From the NCBI RefSeq assembly GCF_000735695.2, contig NZ_JASZ02000006.1:58851-122850 (forward strand): a DNA stretch of 64,000 nucleotides, read 5' to 3'. Of the stretch, positions 1-8,871 are shown in pieces. The position numbers were made by a program, and so were the translations under genes. Numbering within the stretch: the stretch's first letter is position 1; the number at the start of each line of letters is the position of its first letter. The DNA comes from Kaistella haifensis DSM 19056. GTDB lineage: Bacteria; Bacteroidota; Bacteroidia; Flavobacteriales; Weeksellaceae. The notes under the pieces were generated by a model that did not search any database, was not told the DNA's origin, and saw only the letters and a list, made by a program, of their open reading frames with translations.

Positions 1-2
1 GA

Positions 3-641
3 CAGAAAAAAATGGCGTTGTTCTTTGTATTTTCGATGTTTTTGGGAGCTGCATTACAGTTAACCAACATGTACGGTGATACATTTCTAAAAGATTTTGG
101 CGCAGTAGAAGCTTACAAAAATTCAGCGGTAGTGCAATATTCTACAATGATCATTTCCATTTCTCAAATTTCAAAAACGCTTTTCATTTTGGCAATACCT
201 TTCTTCCTTTATAAATTTGGAATTAAAAAAGTGATGCTTATCAGTATGGGAGCTTGGGTCTTGCGCTTCGGTTTCTTTTCTTTGGGAGCACCGGAAGGTT
301 TCGGGCTTATCCTTATTATTCTTTCGAATATTATTTATGGAATGGCTTTCGATTTCTTTAATATTTCAGGATCATTATTCGTAGAAAGTACCACTGATAG
401 CAAAATTCGTTCATCAGCACAAGGTTTATTCATGATGATGACCAATGGTTTCGGAGCCATTTTAGGCAGCTCGGTAAGTGGTTGGCTCATTTCTACCTTC
501 TTCACCAATCCGGATGGTGGAAAGATGTGGCATGAGATATGGCTCGTTTTCGCCATTTACGCACTGATCATTGCAATCGCTTTTGCAATTTTGTTTAAGC
601 ACAAGCATAATCCGGCAGTTGTGGCGGAGCTCAAACATTAA
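3..641 (+). CDS. nupG: NupG-type nucleoside:H+ symporter, C-terminal part
   Basis: The reading frame is open from the window edge, so the start lies upstream and only the C-terminal ~213 residues are seen. The segment around residues 110-150 (AFDFFNISGSLFVE, then IRSSAQGLFMMMTNGFGA) is the signature of the NupG/XapB nucleoside permease family of the major facilitator superfamily. The short cytoplasmic tail FKHKHNP also resembles NupG. About six hydrophobic helices are visible, matching the second half of a 12-helix carrier. Expected role: proton-driven nucleoside uptake across the inner membrane. A hairpin terminator follows at 665-697. Family assignment is firm; substrate is inferred. Confidence 0.88.
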   Translation, partial: QKKMALFFVFSMFLGAALQLTNMYGDTFLKDFGAVEAYKNSAVVQYSTMIISISQISKTLFILAIPFFLYKFGIKKVMLISMGAWVLRFGFFSLGAPEGFGLILIILSNIIYGMAFDFFNISGSLFVESTTDSKIRSSAQGLFMMMTNGFGAILGSSVSGWLISTFFTNPDGGKMWHEIWLVFAIYALIIAIAFAILFKHKHNPAVVAELKH

Positions 642-664
642 CCAATCCCTTTAAAATAAAATCA

Positions 665-697
665 AAACGCACTTTTTCGGAAGTGTGTTTTTTTTTG
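665..697 (+). terminator. Rho-independent terminator after the nucleoside permease
   Basis: Arms 665-674 and 681-690 pair over ten positions with one G-T wobble and are followed by a run of T. It separates the permease from the thiolase gene. Confidence 0.7.
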
Positions 698-732
698 TAT
701 TTTGCCGTATTAATAAACTTATAATTCAAAAT

Positions 733-1911
733 ATGAAAGAAGTATTCATCGTGTCGGCAGTACGGACTCCAATGGGAAGTTTTTTGGGAAGTCTTTCCAC
801 TGTTCCGGCACCGAAATTAGGATCTGTAGCCATCAAAGGTGCATTAGACAAAATCAATCTTAATCCGAAATTGGTACAAGAAGTTTATATGGGAAATGTT
901 CTACAAGCAGGCGAAGGACAAGCTCCGGCTCGACAGGCTGCTTTGGGCGCAGGTTTGTCAAATGAAACACCATCAACAACTATCAACAAAGTTTGTGCAT
1001 CTGGAATGAAAGCTGTGATGATGGCTGCACAATCCATTAAAGCGGGTGATCAAAACATCATTGTTGCCGGTGGAATGGAAAATATGTCTTCGGTTCCGCA
1101 TTATTATAATGCACGAAATGCTACTAAATTAGGCGACGTGAAAATGCTGGACGGAATGCTTGTTGACGGACTTATTGATGTTTACAACAAGGTTCACATG
1201 GGAGTTTGCGCCGAAAAATGTGCAGCGAAATACGAAATTTCACGAGAAGATCAGGATAATTTCGCCATCGAATCTTACAAACGCTCCGCAAAAGCATGGA
1301 GCGAAGGGAAATTTAAAGAAGAAATCGTTCCTGTAGAAATTCCTCAAAGAAAAGGCGATCCAATAATTTTCGCTGAAGACGAAGAATACAAATCTGTAAA
1401 TTTTGATAGAATTTCGACTTTACCAACGGTATTCCAGAAAGAAAATGGAACCGTAACTGCTGCAAATGCTTCAACTTTAAATGATGGCGCTTCTGCTTTG
1501 GTATTAATGTCGAAAGAAAAAATGGAAGAATTGGGCTTGAAACCTTTAGCAAAAATTGTTTCTTACGCAGATGCTGCTCACGAGCCTGAGTGGTTTACTA
1601 CCGCACCTTCCAAAGCCTTGCCTATCGCTCTGGAAAAAGCGGGATTACAAATTTCTGATATCGATTTTTTCGAATTCAATGAAGCGTTTTCTGTGGTAGG
1701 TTTGGCAAATAATAAAATTTTAGGATTAGATGCCAGTAAAGTGAATGTAAATGGTGGTGCAGTAGCATTAGGTCATCCGCTTGGAAGTTCCGGATCAAGA
1801 ATTATTGTGAGTTTAATCAATATTCTTAAACAAAATGGAGGAAAATACGGAGCTGCTGCAATTTGCAACGGTGGAGGAGGCGCAAGCGCAATCGTCATCG
1901 AGAACGTATAA
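733..1911 (+). CDS. Acetyl-CoA C-acyltransferase (thiolase)
   Basis: A 392-residue thiolase, the usual length. The nucleophilic Cys is C88 in NKVCASGM, the catalytic His is H348 in ALGHPLGSSG, and the second Cys is C378 in CNGGGGAS; all three are in the canonical positions. It condenses two acetyl-CoA to acetoacetyl-CoA or cleaves 3-ketoacyl-CoA. ATG 733 is chosen because the protein then begins MKEVFIVSAVRTP, typical of the family. An in-frame upstream start at 685 would lie in the preceding terminator's T-run. Biosynthetic versus degradative role cannot be told from sequence. The nearby mevalonate kinase would fit a supply of acetoacetyl-CoA, but that link is inference. Confidence 0.93.
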   Translation: MKEVFIVSAVRTPMGSFLGSLSTVPAPKLGSVAIKGALDKINLNPKLVQEVYMGNVLQAGEGQAPARQAALGAGLSNETPSTTINKVCASGMKAVMMAAQSIKAGDQNIIVAGGMENMSSVPHYYNARNATKLGDVKMLDGMLVDGLIDVYNKVHMGVCAEKCAAKYEISREDQDNFAIESYKRSAKAWSEGKFKEEIVPVEIPQRKGDPIIFAEDEEYKSVNFDRISTLPTVFQKENGTVTAANASTLNDGASALVLMSKEKMEELGLKPLAKIVSYADAAHEPEWFTTAPSKALPIALEKAGLQISDIDFFEFNEAFSVVGLANNKILGLDASKVNVNGGAVALGHPLGSSGSRIIVSLINILKQNGGKYGAAAICNGGGGASAIVIENV

Positions 1912-1930
1912 ACCGATGTTTCTTTAAATA

Positions 1931-1986
1931 AAACCATTAAGAATTATTAATGAATTTTTTCATCAGATTCTTAATGGTTTTTTTAT
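1931..1986 (+). terminator. Terminator after thiolase
   Basis: Perfect 14-base inverted repeat, 1931-1944 with 1967-1980, with a 22-base loop and a trailing T-rich stretch. Confidence 0.8.
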
Positions 1987-2011
1987 TTTTGTTCTATTAA
2001 TTAATTTACCA

Positions 2012-3496
2012 ATGCCTGAAAACGATCATTCACAGACTCCAAATATCAAGAACAATCCGAAAATCATGAAAGCATGGGCTTACTATGATTGGGCAAATTC
2101 GGTGTATTCATTGGTAATTACCTCTACTATTTTTCCTATTTACTATTCGATTCTTACCACAGCTACCGAAAAAAGTGAGTTTGTAGAAGAAACCGGAAAA
2201 TGGATTAAAGTTCCTGTGCGGCACATGATCACTATTTTTGGAAAACAGTACCAACCGGATGCTATTTATGGATATTCACTTACGATTTCATTTTTGATTG
2301 TAGTTTTACTTTCTCCAATTTTATCGTCATTGGCAGATACCATTGGAAATAAAAAATCGTTTTTGCAGTTTTTCTGTTATCTTGGAGCCACTTCCTGTAT
2401 GGGATTGGCGATGTTCACAGGTATGCAAAATGTTTTTCTAGGGCTTTTATTCAGTATCACTGCAAGTGTAGGATTTTGGGGAAGTTTGGTGTTTTACAAC
2501 TCATTTCTTCCCGATATTGCAACACGCGACAAGCAAGATGCACTTTCCGCGAGAGGTTATGTTTATGGTTACATTGGTTCGGTAGTTTTAGTAGTGATTT
2601 GTTTGGTTTTAATACAGGTTTTCGCAAAAAATCCCGAGGAAGCTAAACTTTATACCCGAATCTCCTTTCTTTTAACCGGAGCTTGGTGGTTTGGTTTTTC
2701 ACAGTATACTTTTAAACATTTGCCGCAATTTGGTAATGTTAAAGATCAATTACCCAAAGATTTGGTGTTGCTTAATTACAAAAACATTTTCAAAAAACAC
2801 GAGGAACAGGGTGGTTTTTGGGAAGTTTTGAAAGATAATATCAATTTTTATTGGGATATTGTTATAGAAAGTTTTCATGAACTTTTCAAGGTCGGAAGAA
2901 CACTTTTCGCAGACCGTAATTTGAAATTTTTCCTTTCGAGTTTTTTCTTTTATAGCGTTGGGATGCAAACTATTTTCTTAATGGCCACTCTTTTCGGAAA
3001 AAGCGAGATCAACCTTGCGCAAGATAAATTGATTTTCACGCTCTTGTTGATTCAAATTGAAGCCATTATCGGTGCCATTATCTTTTCCAGATTATCGAGA
3101 ATTATCGGCAACAAAAATGTGATTTCTGTCGCGATTATCCTGTGGATTGTGGCGTGTTTATCCGCTTATTATTTAAACAAAGAAAATCCGAATGTGGAAT
3201 ATCAATTCTACGGAATCGCAAGCATCATCGGGTTAGTAATGGGTGGTTTGCAAGCGATGTCGCGCTCTACTTACTCAAAACTTTTGCCTGAAGATTCCAT
3301 GGACAATACTACTTATTTCAGCTTTTATGATGTATTAGAAAAATTAGCGATTATCCTCGGTACTTTTATATTTGCCACAATGATCGAGAAATACAGCAAC
3401 ATGAGATTTGCAGCATTATCCATGTCAATATTTTTCTTTGCTGGATTGGTTTTAATTAGATTTCTGAAGGTAAAAATAGTAACCGAGAAAAATTGA
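2012..3496 (+). CDS. MFS transporter, UMF1/Atg22-like family
   Basis: A 494-residue membrane protein. The N-terminus contains KAWAYYDWANSVYSLVITS, the hallmark of the UMF1 (Atg22-like) branch of the major facilitator superfamily. Repeated hydrophobic segments follow, with a long polar loop around residues 235-290 separating the two six-helix halves. Near the C-terminus, GGLQAMSRSTYSKLLPE is also characteristic. In fungi, relatives export amino acids from the vacuole; the bacterial substrate is not known. It stands alone between the thiolase terminator and the mevalonate kinase promoter, so context gives no substrate. Confidence 0.88.
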   Translation: MPENDHSQTPNIKNNPKIMKAWAYYDWANSVYSLVITSTIFPIYYSILTTATEKSEFVEETGKWIKVPVRHMITIFGKQYQPDAIYGYSLTISFLIVVLLSPILSSLADTIGNKKSFLQFFCYLGATSCMGLAMFTGMQNVFLGLLFSITASVGFWGSLVFYNSFLPDIATRDKQDALSARGYVYGYIGSVVLVVICLVLIQVFAKNPEEAKLYTRISFLLTGAWWFGFSQYTFKHLPQFGNVKDQLPKDLVLLNYKNIFKKHEEQGGFWEVLKDNINFYWDIVIESFHELFKVGRTLFADRNLKFFLSSFFFYSVGMQTIFLMATLFGKSEINLAQDKLIFTLLLIQIEAIIGAIIFSRLSRIIGNKNVISVAIILWIVACLSAYYLNKENPNVEYQFYGIASIIGLVMGGLQAMSRSTYSKLLPEDSMDNTTYFSFYDVLEKLAIILGTFIFATMIEKYSNMRFAALSMSIFFFAGLVLIRFLKVKIVTEKN

Positions 3497-3562
3497 TAAA
3501 TTTTTAAAAATTTGGCTTAAATTTTGTTAAAACTAAAATATAAATATTTGTTAAATATTTAG

Positions 3563-3570
3563 TAATTTTG
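3563..3570 (+). promoter_or_regulatory. Bacteroidota -7 element upstream of mevalonate kinase
   Basis: TAATTTTG matches TAnnTTTG and lies 30 bases before the mevalonate kinase ATG. No convincing -33 TTG at standard spacing was found, so confidence is moderate. Confidence 0.5.
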
Positions 3571-3600
3571 CAATTGAAAATCAACGGTTTAAATTAAACT

Positions 3601-4527
3601 ATGAGCAATCCTTTATTTTACGCTAAAATACTTCTCTTCGGAGAATATGGAATTATTGAAGATTCGCAGGGGCTTACCTTGCCATACAGTTATTATAAAG
3701 GCACACTGAAATTTTCTGAACTAAAAAATGATTTTGAAAAAAAATCAAATCTTTCCTTAAAAAAATATTCAGATTATTTAAAAAATTTAGACTTACCTGA
3801 TCCTTTCAAACTTAATATTCAGGATTTCCATAAAGATATTCAAAATGGACTTTTCTTCGACTCTAATATTCCGCAAGGATATGGGGTTGGAAGTTCCGGA
3901 GCCTTGGTCGCAGCAATTTTTGAAAAATATTCCATCAAAAAATATACACCAGAAAATATCACAAAAGATGAACTGAAAGATTTGAAAAAAGTCTTTGGGC
4001 AATTAGAAAGTTATTTTCACGGCAAAAGCTCAGGAATTGACCCTTTGATTTGCTATATGAATCTGCCGATTCTCATTGAAAATAAAGAGAATGTGGACCG
4101 AGTATCAATCCCAGAAAGTGAAGCAGGCAAAGGTGCCATTTTTTTGATAGACTCTGGAATGACGGGCGAAACCGGACCTATGGTACAGATTTTTTTCGAA
4201 AAAATGAAAACTGAAGGTTTCCGCAAAACAATGAAGGAAGAGTTTATCCGATACAACAATGCCTGTATTGATGCTTTTTTGAAAAAAGATATGAATCCGC
4301 TGTTCAGAAACCTCAAAAATCTTTCAATTTGGGCATACGAACATTTCAAACCAATGATTCCGGAAAGCATTTACAACGCTTGGAAAAAAGGTCTTGATAC
4401 GAACGCTTACTACATGAAACTATGTGGTAGTGGAGGCGGAGGTTATATTTTAGGCTTCACAAAAGATTATGCAAAAGCAGAAAAAATGCTCAAAGGTTTC
4501 CACAAAGAGGTAATTTACAGATTCTAA
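3601..4527 (+). CDS. mvk: Mevalonate kinase (GHMP kinase)
   Basis: A 308-residue GHMP-family kinase. The N-terminus is YAKILLFGEYGII. The phosphate-binding loop is PQGYGVGSSGA at 91-101, the region with the catalytic Asp is GKSSGIDPL near 142-150, and the glycine-rich third motif LCGSGGGGYILGF lies near 275-287. Expected reaction: ATP-dependent phosphorylation of mevalonate in the cytoplasm. Bacteroidota of this group use the mevalonate route for isoprenoids. The UbiA prenyltransferase 48 bases downstream on the same strand supports an isoprenoid role. A related phosphomevalonate-type GHMP kinase is the main alternative. Confidence 0.82.
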   Translation: MSNPLFYAKILLFGEYGIIEDSQGLTLPYSYYKGTLKFSELKNDFEKKSNLSLKKYSDYLKNLDLPDPFKLNIQDFHKDIQNGLFFDSNIPQGYGVGSSGALVAAIFEKYSIKKYTPENITKDELKDLKKVFGQLESYFHGKSSGIDPLICYMNLPILIENKENVDRVSIPESEAGKGAIFLIDSGMTGETGPMVQIFFEKMKTEGFRKTMKEEFIRYNNACIDAFLKKDMNPLFRNLKNLSIWAYEHFKPMIPESIYNAWKKGLDTNAYYMKLCGSGGGGYILGFTKDYAKAEKMLKGFHKEVIYRF

Positions 4528-4575
4528 TCATTAAGCCGGAAAAAATACATTGTTTGATCTTGTTCCGCTTAATTA

Positions 4576-5466
4576 ATGAAAAATCCAATCCTTTATAGAA
4601 TTTCACAGTTAATCGGTTTCCTTTTGGGAGCACGGGTTTTTGTAGGTTTGTTGCTTACATTTGCGCTATATGTTTCTACGTTTTTCCTTTTTAATCAAGA
4701 AGAAAGTTTAAGAAATTTCGTTTTCGATTTCAAAGTTCACGGGATTATTTTTTGTACGGTTTTAAGCATTTTCGCCGGCGGAATTATCAACCAATTTTAC
4801 GATCGGGAAAAAGATCAATTGACCAAACCCTTTCGCACCCGAATTCAAAATTTCCTGAAGCAGAAATACTTTCTTTACGCATATCTTACGCTCAACATAC
4901 TTTCTTTGGGAATCGCATATTTCATTTCAACGCGGGTTTTTATTTTCTTTCTAATTTATCAATTTTTTATGTGGTTTTATAGTCATAAACTTAGTAAAAT
5001 ATTGATTATTAATAATTTAATCTTTGTCAGTTTAACACTTTACCCATTTTTCGGGATGATGGTTTATTACCACACATTTTCGGTGAAGGTTTTTCTGATG
5101 GCTATTTTTATATTTTTAATTTTGCTGATCATCGATCTTACCAAAGATTTGCTCACCAAAAATGCCGATAAAATCTTCGGCTACCAAACCATTCCCAACG
5201 TTTTTGGGAACAGAATCTCCAAAGCCATTATCATAACACTTTTAATTCTTCTCTATTTAGTATCCATGATTTTGGTGAACAAAACCGGCATTCATAATAT
5301 TCTCAATCTCTATTTTGTTAGCGGATTATTGGTGATTATTCTTTGTATATATTTACTTTTAAATTCAATAAAAAAATCCAATTTTATTGTTTTGAATATA
5401 TTAAGAATATGGGTTTTCATTGGAATTATTGCAATGCTTTTTGATGGAATTATTAAGAGATTTTAA
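4576..5466 (+). CDS. UbiA-family prenyltransferase
   Basis: A 296-residue polytopic membrane protein with about eight to nine hydrophobic helices. The first Asp-rich motif is NQFYDREKD (N72, D76, D80) and the second is DLTKD (D187, D191), the Mg-diphosphate binding pair of the UbiA superfamily. It should transfer a prenyl group from an allylic diphosphate to an acceptor in the inner membrane. Homologues in flavobacteria are commonly labelled geranylgeranylglycerol-phosphate geranylgeranyltransferase, but the acceptor is not provable from sequence. It is probably co-transcribed with mevalonate kinase, 48 bases upstream. Confidence 0.85.
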   Translation: MKNPILYRISQLIGFLLGARVFVGLLLTFALYVSTFFLFNQEESLRNFVFDFKVHGIIFCTVLSIFAGGIINQFYDREKDQLTKPFRTRIQNFLKQKYFLYAYLTLNILSLGIAYFISTRVFIFFLIYQFFMWFYSHKLSKILIINNLIFVSLTLYPFFGMMVYYHTFSVKVFLMAIFIFLILLIIDLTKDLLTKNADKIFGYQTIPNVFGNRISKAIIITLLILLYLVSMILVNKTGIHNILNLYFVSGLLVIILCIYLLLNSIKKSNFIVLNILRIWVFIGIIAMLFDGIIKRF

Positions 5467-5537
5467 GATATAAAAATCAAGATTTTCATCTTTTTTAATG
5501 AATATTTAAGCGCAAAATTTTCAGGTTTCAAAAGAAT

Positions 5538-5570
5538 TGTCGATATATCAACGAATTAGTTTTATCTTTG
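5538..5570 (+). promoter_or_regulatory. Promoter of the pseudouridine synthase gene
   Basis: TTG at 5538-5540 and TATCTTTG at 5563-5570 are 22 bases apart, fitting the Bacteroidota -33/-7 promoter. The -7 box overlaps an in-frame upstream start at 5568, which argues that the true start is ATG 5589. Confidence 0.6.
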
Positions 5571-5588
5571 CAAAAAATTTTTCAGATA

Positions 5589-6695
5589 ATGAGCCGAGAC
5601 AGAAACAGCAACGACAAACCAAAAAAACCAAGAATTTCAAAGATTTCCAATTCCGGAAGTTCCAGACCTGCTGCTTCCCGTGCACGCGCTCCAAAATCTG
5701 AAAATTCCGAAGAAAAGAAACCTGCGAAAACCAGAGAGCCAAGATTAATGTCGCAGGCGGAAGCGAAATCTTATGAAAAAACTTTCGACAGACCGGTTTC
5801 CAGAAAACCAGCAGGAAAAAGAATCGGAAAATCTTTCGATAAAGACGCTAAATTTTCCAAAGGTGACCAAAAAGCTCGTCCTACCAAACTTTTCAAAAAT
5901 TACGAAAGGCCACTTGGGGAGAACGAAAAAACAAGATCTTTTGTACAGAAACGTCGATTCGATAAACTGGCCAAAGAAACACCAAAAGAAAGTATTCGCT
6001 TAAATAAATATATCGCCAATTCCGGAATATGTTCACGCCGAGAAGCAGACGAATTGATCACTCAAGGTTTAGTTCAGGTAAACGGAAAAGTAGTTACCGA
6101 AATGGGATATCAGGTTCAGAAAACCGATAAAGTAATTTTCGACGGGCAAGGAATTACCCCTGAAAAACCGGTTTATGTACTTTTAAACAAACCAAAAGGA
6201 TATATTTCAACAACGAAAGACGAAAAAGCGAGAAAAACGGTGTTGGATTTGGTAGCAAATGCTTCTCCGTATCGCCTTTTCCCAGTAGGAAGGTTGGATC
6301 GATCGACTACAGGAGTAATTTTACTTACGAATGATGGTCATATGACCAAAAAATTGACGCATCCATCTTTCAACATGAAAAAAATATATCATGTTACTTT
6401 AGACAGAAAACTCGACAGAGCCGATCTGAACGCAATTGCAGAAGGAATTCGTTTAGAAGAAGGTGTTGCCGAAGTGGACAGCATATCCTACATCGAAGGA
6501 AAACCAAGAAACGAAGTGGGAATCGAAATCCACATCGGTTGGAATAGAGTAGTACGCAGGATTTTCCAAAGATTGGGCTATGAAGTAGAAGCGCTCGATA
6601 GAGTAATGTTTGCAGGTTTGACCAAGAAAAATATCAAACGTGGACATTGGAGAATTCTTTCTGATTTGGAGGTGAACAACCTTAAAATGATGTAG
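5589..6695 (+). CDS. RsuA/RluB-family rRNA pseudouridine synthase
   Basis: A 368-residue protein in three parts. Residues 1 to about 125 are a Lys/Arg/Ser-rich, low-complexity extension. An S4 RNA-binding domain follows (RLNKYIANSGICSRREAD, near 133-150), then the catalytic domain with GRLDRSTTGVILLTND, whose Asp is the catalytic nucleophile of the family. It isomerises a specific uridine in rRNA, most likely 23S U2605-type if it is RluB. The long basic tail is common in Bacteroidota homologues and probably contacts rRNA. Start 5589 is preferred because the promoter overlaps the earlier candidate. Confidence 0.88.
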   Translation: MSRDRNSNDKPKKPRISKISNSGSSRPAASRARAPKSENSEEKKPAKTREPRLMSQAEAKSYEKTFDRPVSRKPAGKRIGKSFDKDAKFSKGDQKARPTKLFKNYERPLGENEKTRSFVQKRRFDKLAKETPKESIRLNKYIANSGICSRREADELITQGLVQVNGKVVTEMGYQVQKTDKVIFDGQGITPEKPVYVLLNKPKGYISTTKDEKARKTVLDLVANASPYRLFPVGRLDRSTTGVILLTNDGHMTKKLTHPSFNMKKIYHVTLDRKLDRADLNAIAEGIRLEEGVAEVDSISYIEGKPRNEVGIEIHIGWNRVVRRIFQRLGYEVEALDRVMFAGLTKKNIKRGHWRILSDLEVNNLKMM

Positions 6696-6716
6696 AAATC
6701 TACATTATAAAATAAA

Positions 6717-6754
6717 AACTTCCCAAGGTGAATCACTTTGGGAAGTTTTTTTTT
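6717..6754 (+). terminator. Terminator between convergent genes
   Basis: Inverted repeat with arms about 6717-6726 and 6738-6747, followed by nine T on the plus strand. It serves the pseudouridine synthase gene and may work in both directions against the convergent DUF417 gene. Confidence 0.75.
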
Positions 6755-6789
6755 AAAAAATATATTAAAAATACAAATAGTAAAAATTA

Positions 6790-7353
6790 CTATTTTTTCA
6801 GTTCCAGAATTTGTTTGGCTGAGTCTGATGCGATAACCAAACCGCCACCCAACATAATAATATCTTTAATCACCAATCTTCCGGCAGCCGACAAATAAGG
6901 AAAACCGTGATCTGGCCCTCCTAAATTCGGAACCCAAGTTTCTGGGGTTGTAATGAGAAAACTTAAGGTAACGATCGACATTCCGAAGGTAAGAATCCCA
7001 CCCAAAAGTCCGATTTTCGGAAACCAAATTCCCAACAAAACAGCGATTCCAATGAGGCAAATAACTGTTCCTAAACCATAGGAAAATGAGTAAGTTCCGT
7101 TCGCTTGGTGCCATTTGATATTTTCCAGAATCACTTCTCCTTCTTTGTTTTTGTGGAGTTTGTAATTATCGGCATCGTCTGCGCTTTTGTTCAATAAAAA
7201 GCTCATAAAAGGAGAGTTTGCAACGAAAGGAATAATTCCGTCAGCTTCGTATTGAAAAGCTTTCAAACCACCAATCCAAGCCATTACGACAAAAATTCCG
7301 ATTCTGATAAAATGAATAAAATTTCTCTGTGAGTTTGCTAAAAATTCTAACAT
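6790..7353 (-). CDS. DUF417 (YkgB/RclC-like) inner-membrane protein
   Basis: A 187-residue membrane protein with about four hydrophobic segments. Its start (FIRIGIFVVMAWIGGLKAFQYEADGI) and the IVPFVANSP-like stretch match the DUF417 family, which includes RclC of the E. coli reactive-chlorine response. A DoxX-like fold is likely. A charged insert (ADDADNYKLHKNKEGE) sits between helices. The AraC-type regulator gene ends 64 bases upstream on the same strand, so the two probably form a small stress-response operon, as in the rcl locus. The chlorine-resistance role is inferred from family and context. Confidence 0.8.
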   Translation of the reverse strand: MLEFLANSQRNFIHFIRIGIFVVMAWIGGLKAFQYEADGIIPFVANSPFMSFLLNKSADDADNYKLHKNKEGEVILENIKWHQANGTYSFSYGLGTVICLIGIAVLLGIWFPKIGLLGGILTFGMSIVTLSFLITTPETWVPNLGGPDHGFPYLSAAGRLVIKDIIMLGGGLVIASDSAKQILELKK

Positions 7354-7417
7354 AAAACTTTGATTTCTTGCAAATTTAAGTCAGAAAAATGGGCAATAAA
7401 ATGGATATTTCGGGAGT

Positions 7418-8251
7418 TTATTTGTACAAATCTGCCACTATAGAAATTCCTGCTTCTTCACGAAATTGGGTTGGGGAAATTCCGGTGTGTTTTTTAAAAT
7501 ATTTGCTGAAATAAAATTCATCTTCGAAATTGAGTTCCGATGCGATTTCTTTCATCGATTTTCGGGTGAGATGGATTTGTTTTTTCACTTCTAAAATCAC
7601 CCTTTCCTGAATGATTTGCGATGGAGTTTTATTGAATTCAGCTTTGATTTTTTTGCTCAAAGTATTAGGAGAAATGTGAAGCAGATTTGCGTAAAATGAC
7701 GGGCTTTTCTCTTTCAAAAAATGTTGTTCCACCAAGTTTTGGAAATGTTTTAAATCTTTGAAATCGTTCTCTATCAAATCTCTTTCCTGAATAAAACGAC
7801 TTTTCACTTTGCTACTGATTGCCAAAATCAATTGAAGATAGGAACGCAAAACAGCTTGCGAAAATTCTTCTGAAGGATTGATTTCATTGATTTTTAGAAA
7901 ATATTCAGAAATTTCATTAAACGTATTTTCATTTAAAGAAAAATGTGGAAAAAGATAAATATTATTGAAAAGCAAACCATTGCAGGCAACTTCCTTTTTG
8001 TGAAATTCGATGCAATAAAAATCACCATGAAAACTCAATAATTGTATCTCAAAGGTATTTTTCCCGAAAATTTGAATGTTTTGATAAGGTGAAGTGAAAA
8101 GCGCAGTTTTACCCTGAAAATCGTACTCTACAAAATCAATAGAAATTTTTCCTTCGCCTTCGAACAGGAAAACATGATATAAAGAGTCGCTTTTGCCGGT
8201 TTCAAAATCCTTGTTGGTATATTTTTGAACAGAAAATTTCTCATCTTGCAT
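7418..8251 (-). CDS. AraC-family transcriptional regulator
   Basis: A 277-residue protein with a cupin-like N-terminal sensing domain (about 1-150) and a C-terminal AraC-type DNA-binding domain (about 180-270). The second helix-turn-helix shows the family signature FYFSKYFKKHTGISPTQFR. It lies just upstream of the DUF417 gene in the same direction and is transcribed away from the ECF sigma gene at 8362. It probably controls its own operon. No redox-cysteine pattern like RclR was recognised, so the inducing signal is unknown. Confidence 0.87.
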   Translation of the reverse strand: MQDEKFSVQKYTNKDFETGKSDSLYHVFLFEGEGKISIDFVEYDFQGKTALFTSPYQNIQIFGKNTFEIQLLSFHGDFYCIEFHKKEVACNGLLFNNIYLFPHFSLNENTFNEISEYFLKINEINPSEEFSQAVLRSYLQLILAISSKVKSRFIQERDLIENDFKDLKHFQNLVEQHFLKEKSPSFYANLLHISPNTLSKKIKAEFNKTPSQIIQERVILEVKKQIHLTRKSMKEIASELNFEDEFYFSKYFKKHTGISPTQFREEAGISIVADLYK

Positions 8252-8361
8252 GTTACAAATTTACATTTTTTAAAAGATTATGATTTCCTTGAAAAAAAAA
8301 TTATAAAACGAACGTAACAATTTGCTTAAATCGTAACTTACTTTTCAGATAACCAAAAAAT

Positions 8362-8871
8362 ATGTCATCATTAGAAAAAGAATTTTTAGAAAAAATTGAA
8401 AAGCACAAAGGGGTGATTTTCAAGATTTCTAAGATGTATATGGATGATTTCGACGATCAGAAAGATCTTTTTCAGGAGATTACATACCAAGTCTGGAAAG
8501 CGTATCCAACTTTTGAAGGAAGAAGCGAATTTTCAACTTGGCTGTACAGGATCGCTTTGAATACGGCAATTCTTTTTTTGAAATCTGAAAAACGGAGAAG
8601 TTTTATTCAGAACAATGAAGTGAGTAATTTCAAGATTAATCAGGATGAATATGATGATGAAGACGAGCAAAAACTAAAGAAAATGTACGAGGCGATTAAC
8701 CAACTGAACGCGATTGACAAAGCTTTGATTTTCTATTATCTTGAGAATTATTCGGGCAACCAAATTGCTGAACAAATGGGAATTTCTGAAGTAAATGCCC
8801 GTGTGAAAATGAACCGCGCTAAAGAAAAATTAAAACAACTTATTAATACTCAACCTCATGGAACTCGATAA
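8362..8871 (+). CDS. ECF-type RNA polymerase sigma factor
   Basis: A 169-residue sigma-70 family protein of the extracytoplasmic-function type. Region 2 contains DLFQEITYQVWKAYPTFEG and STWLYRIALN (near 30-75), and region 4 contains NQIAEQMGISEVNARVKMNRAKEKL (near 132-157). It directs RNA polymerase to a specific set of stress genes. Its last 14 bases overlap the next gene, so the two are translationally coupled. The partner is a membrane protein rather than a recognisable anti-sigma factor. Confidence 0.9.
   Translation: MSSLEKEFLEKIEKHKGVIFKISKMYMDDFDDQKDLFQEITYQVWKAYPTFEGRSEFSTWLYRIALNTAILFLKSEKRRSFIQNNEVSNFKINQDEYDDEDEQKLKKMYEAINQLNAIDKALIFYYLENYSGNQIAEQMGISEVNARVKMNRAKEKLKQLINTQPHGTR

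Noticed and set aside
335..556. Antisense open frames inside long genes across the window (for example within the permease, icd, traG, katE)
   Set aside because: They mirror the codon structure of well-supported genes on the other strand and have no start signals or family features.
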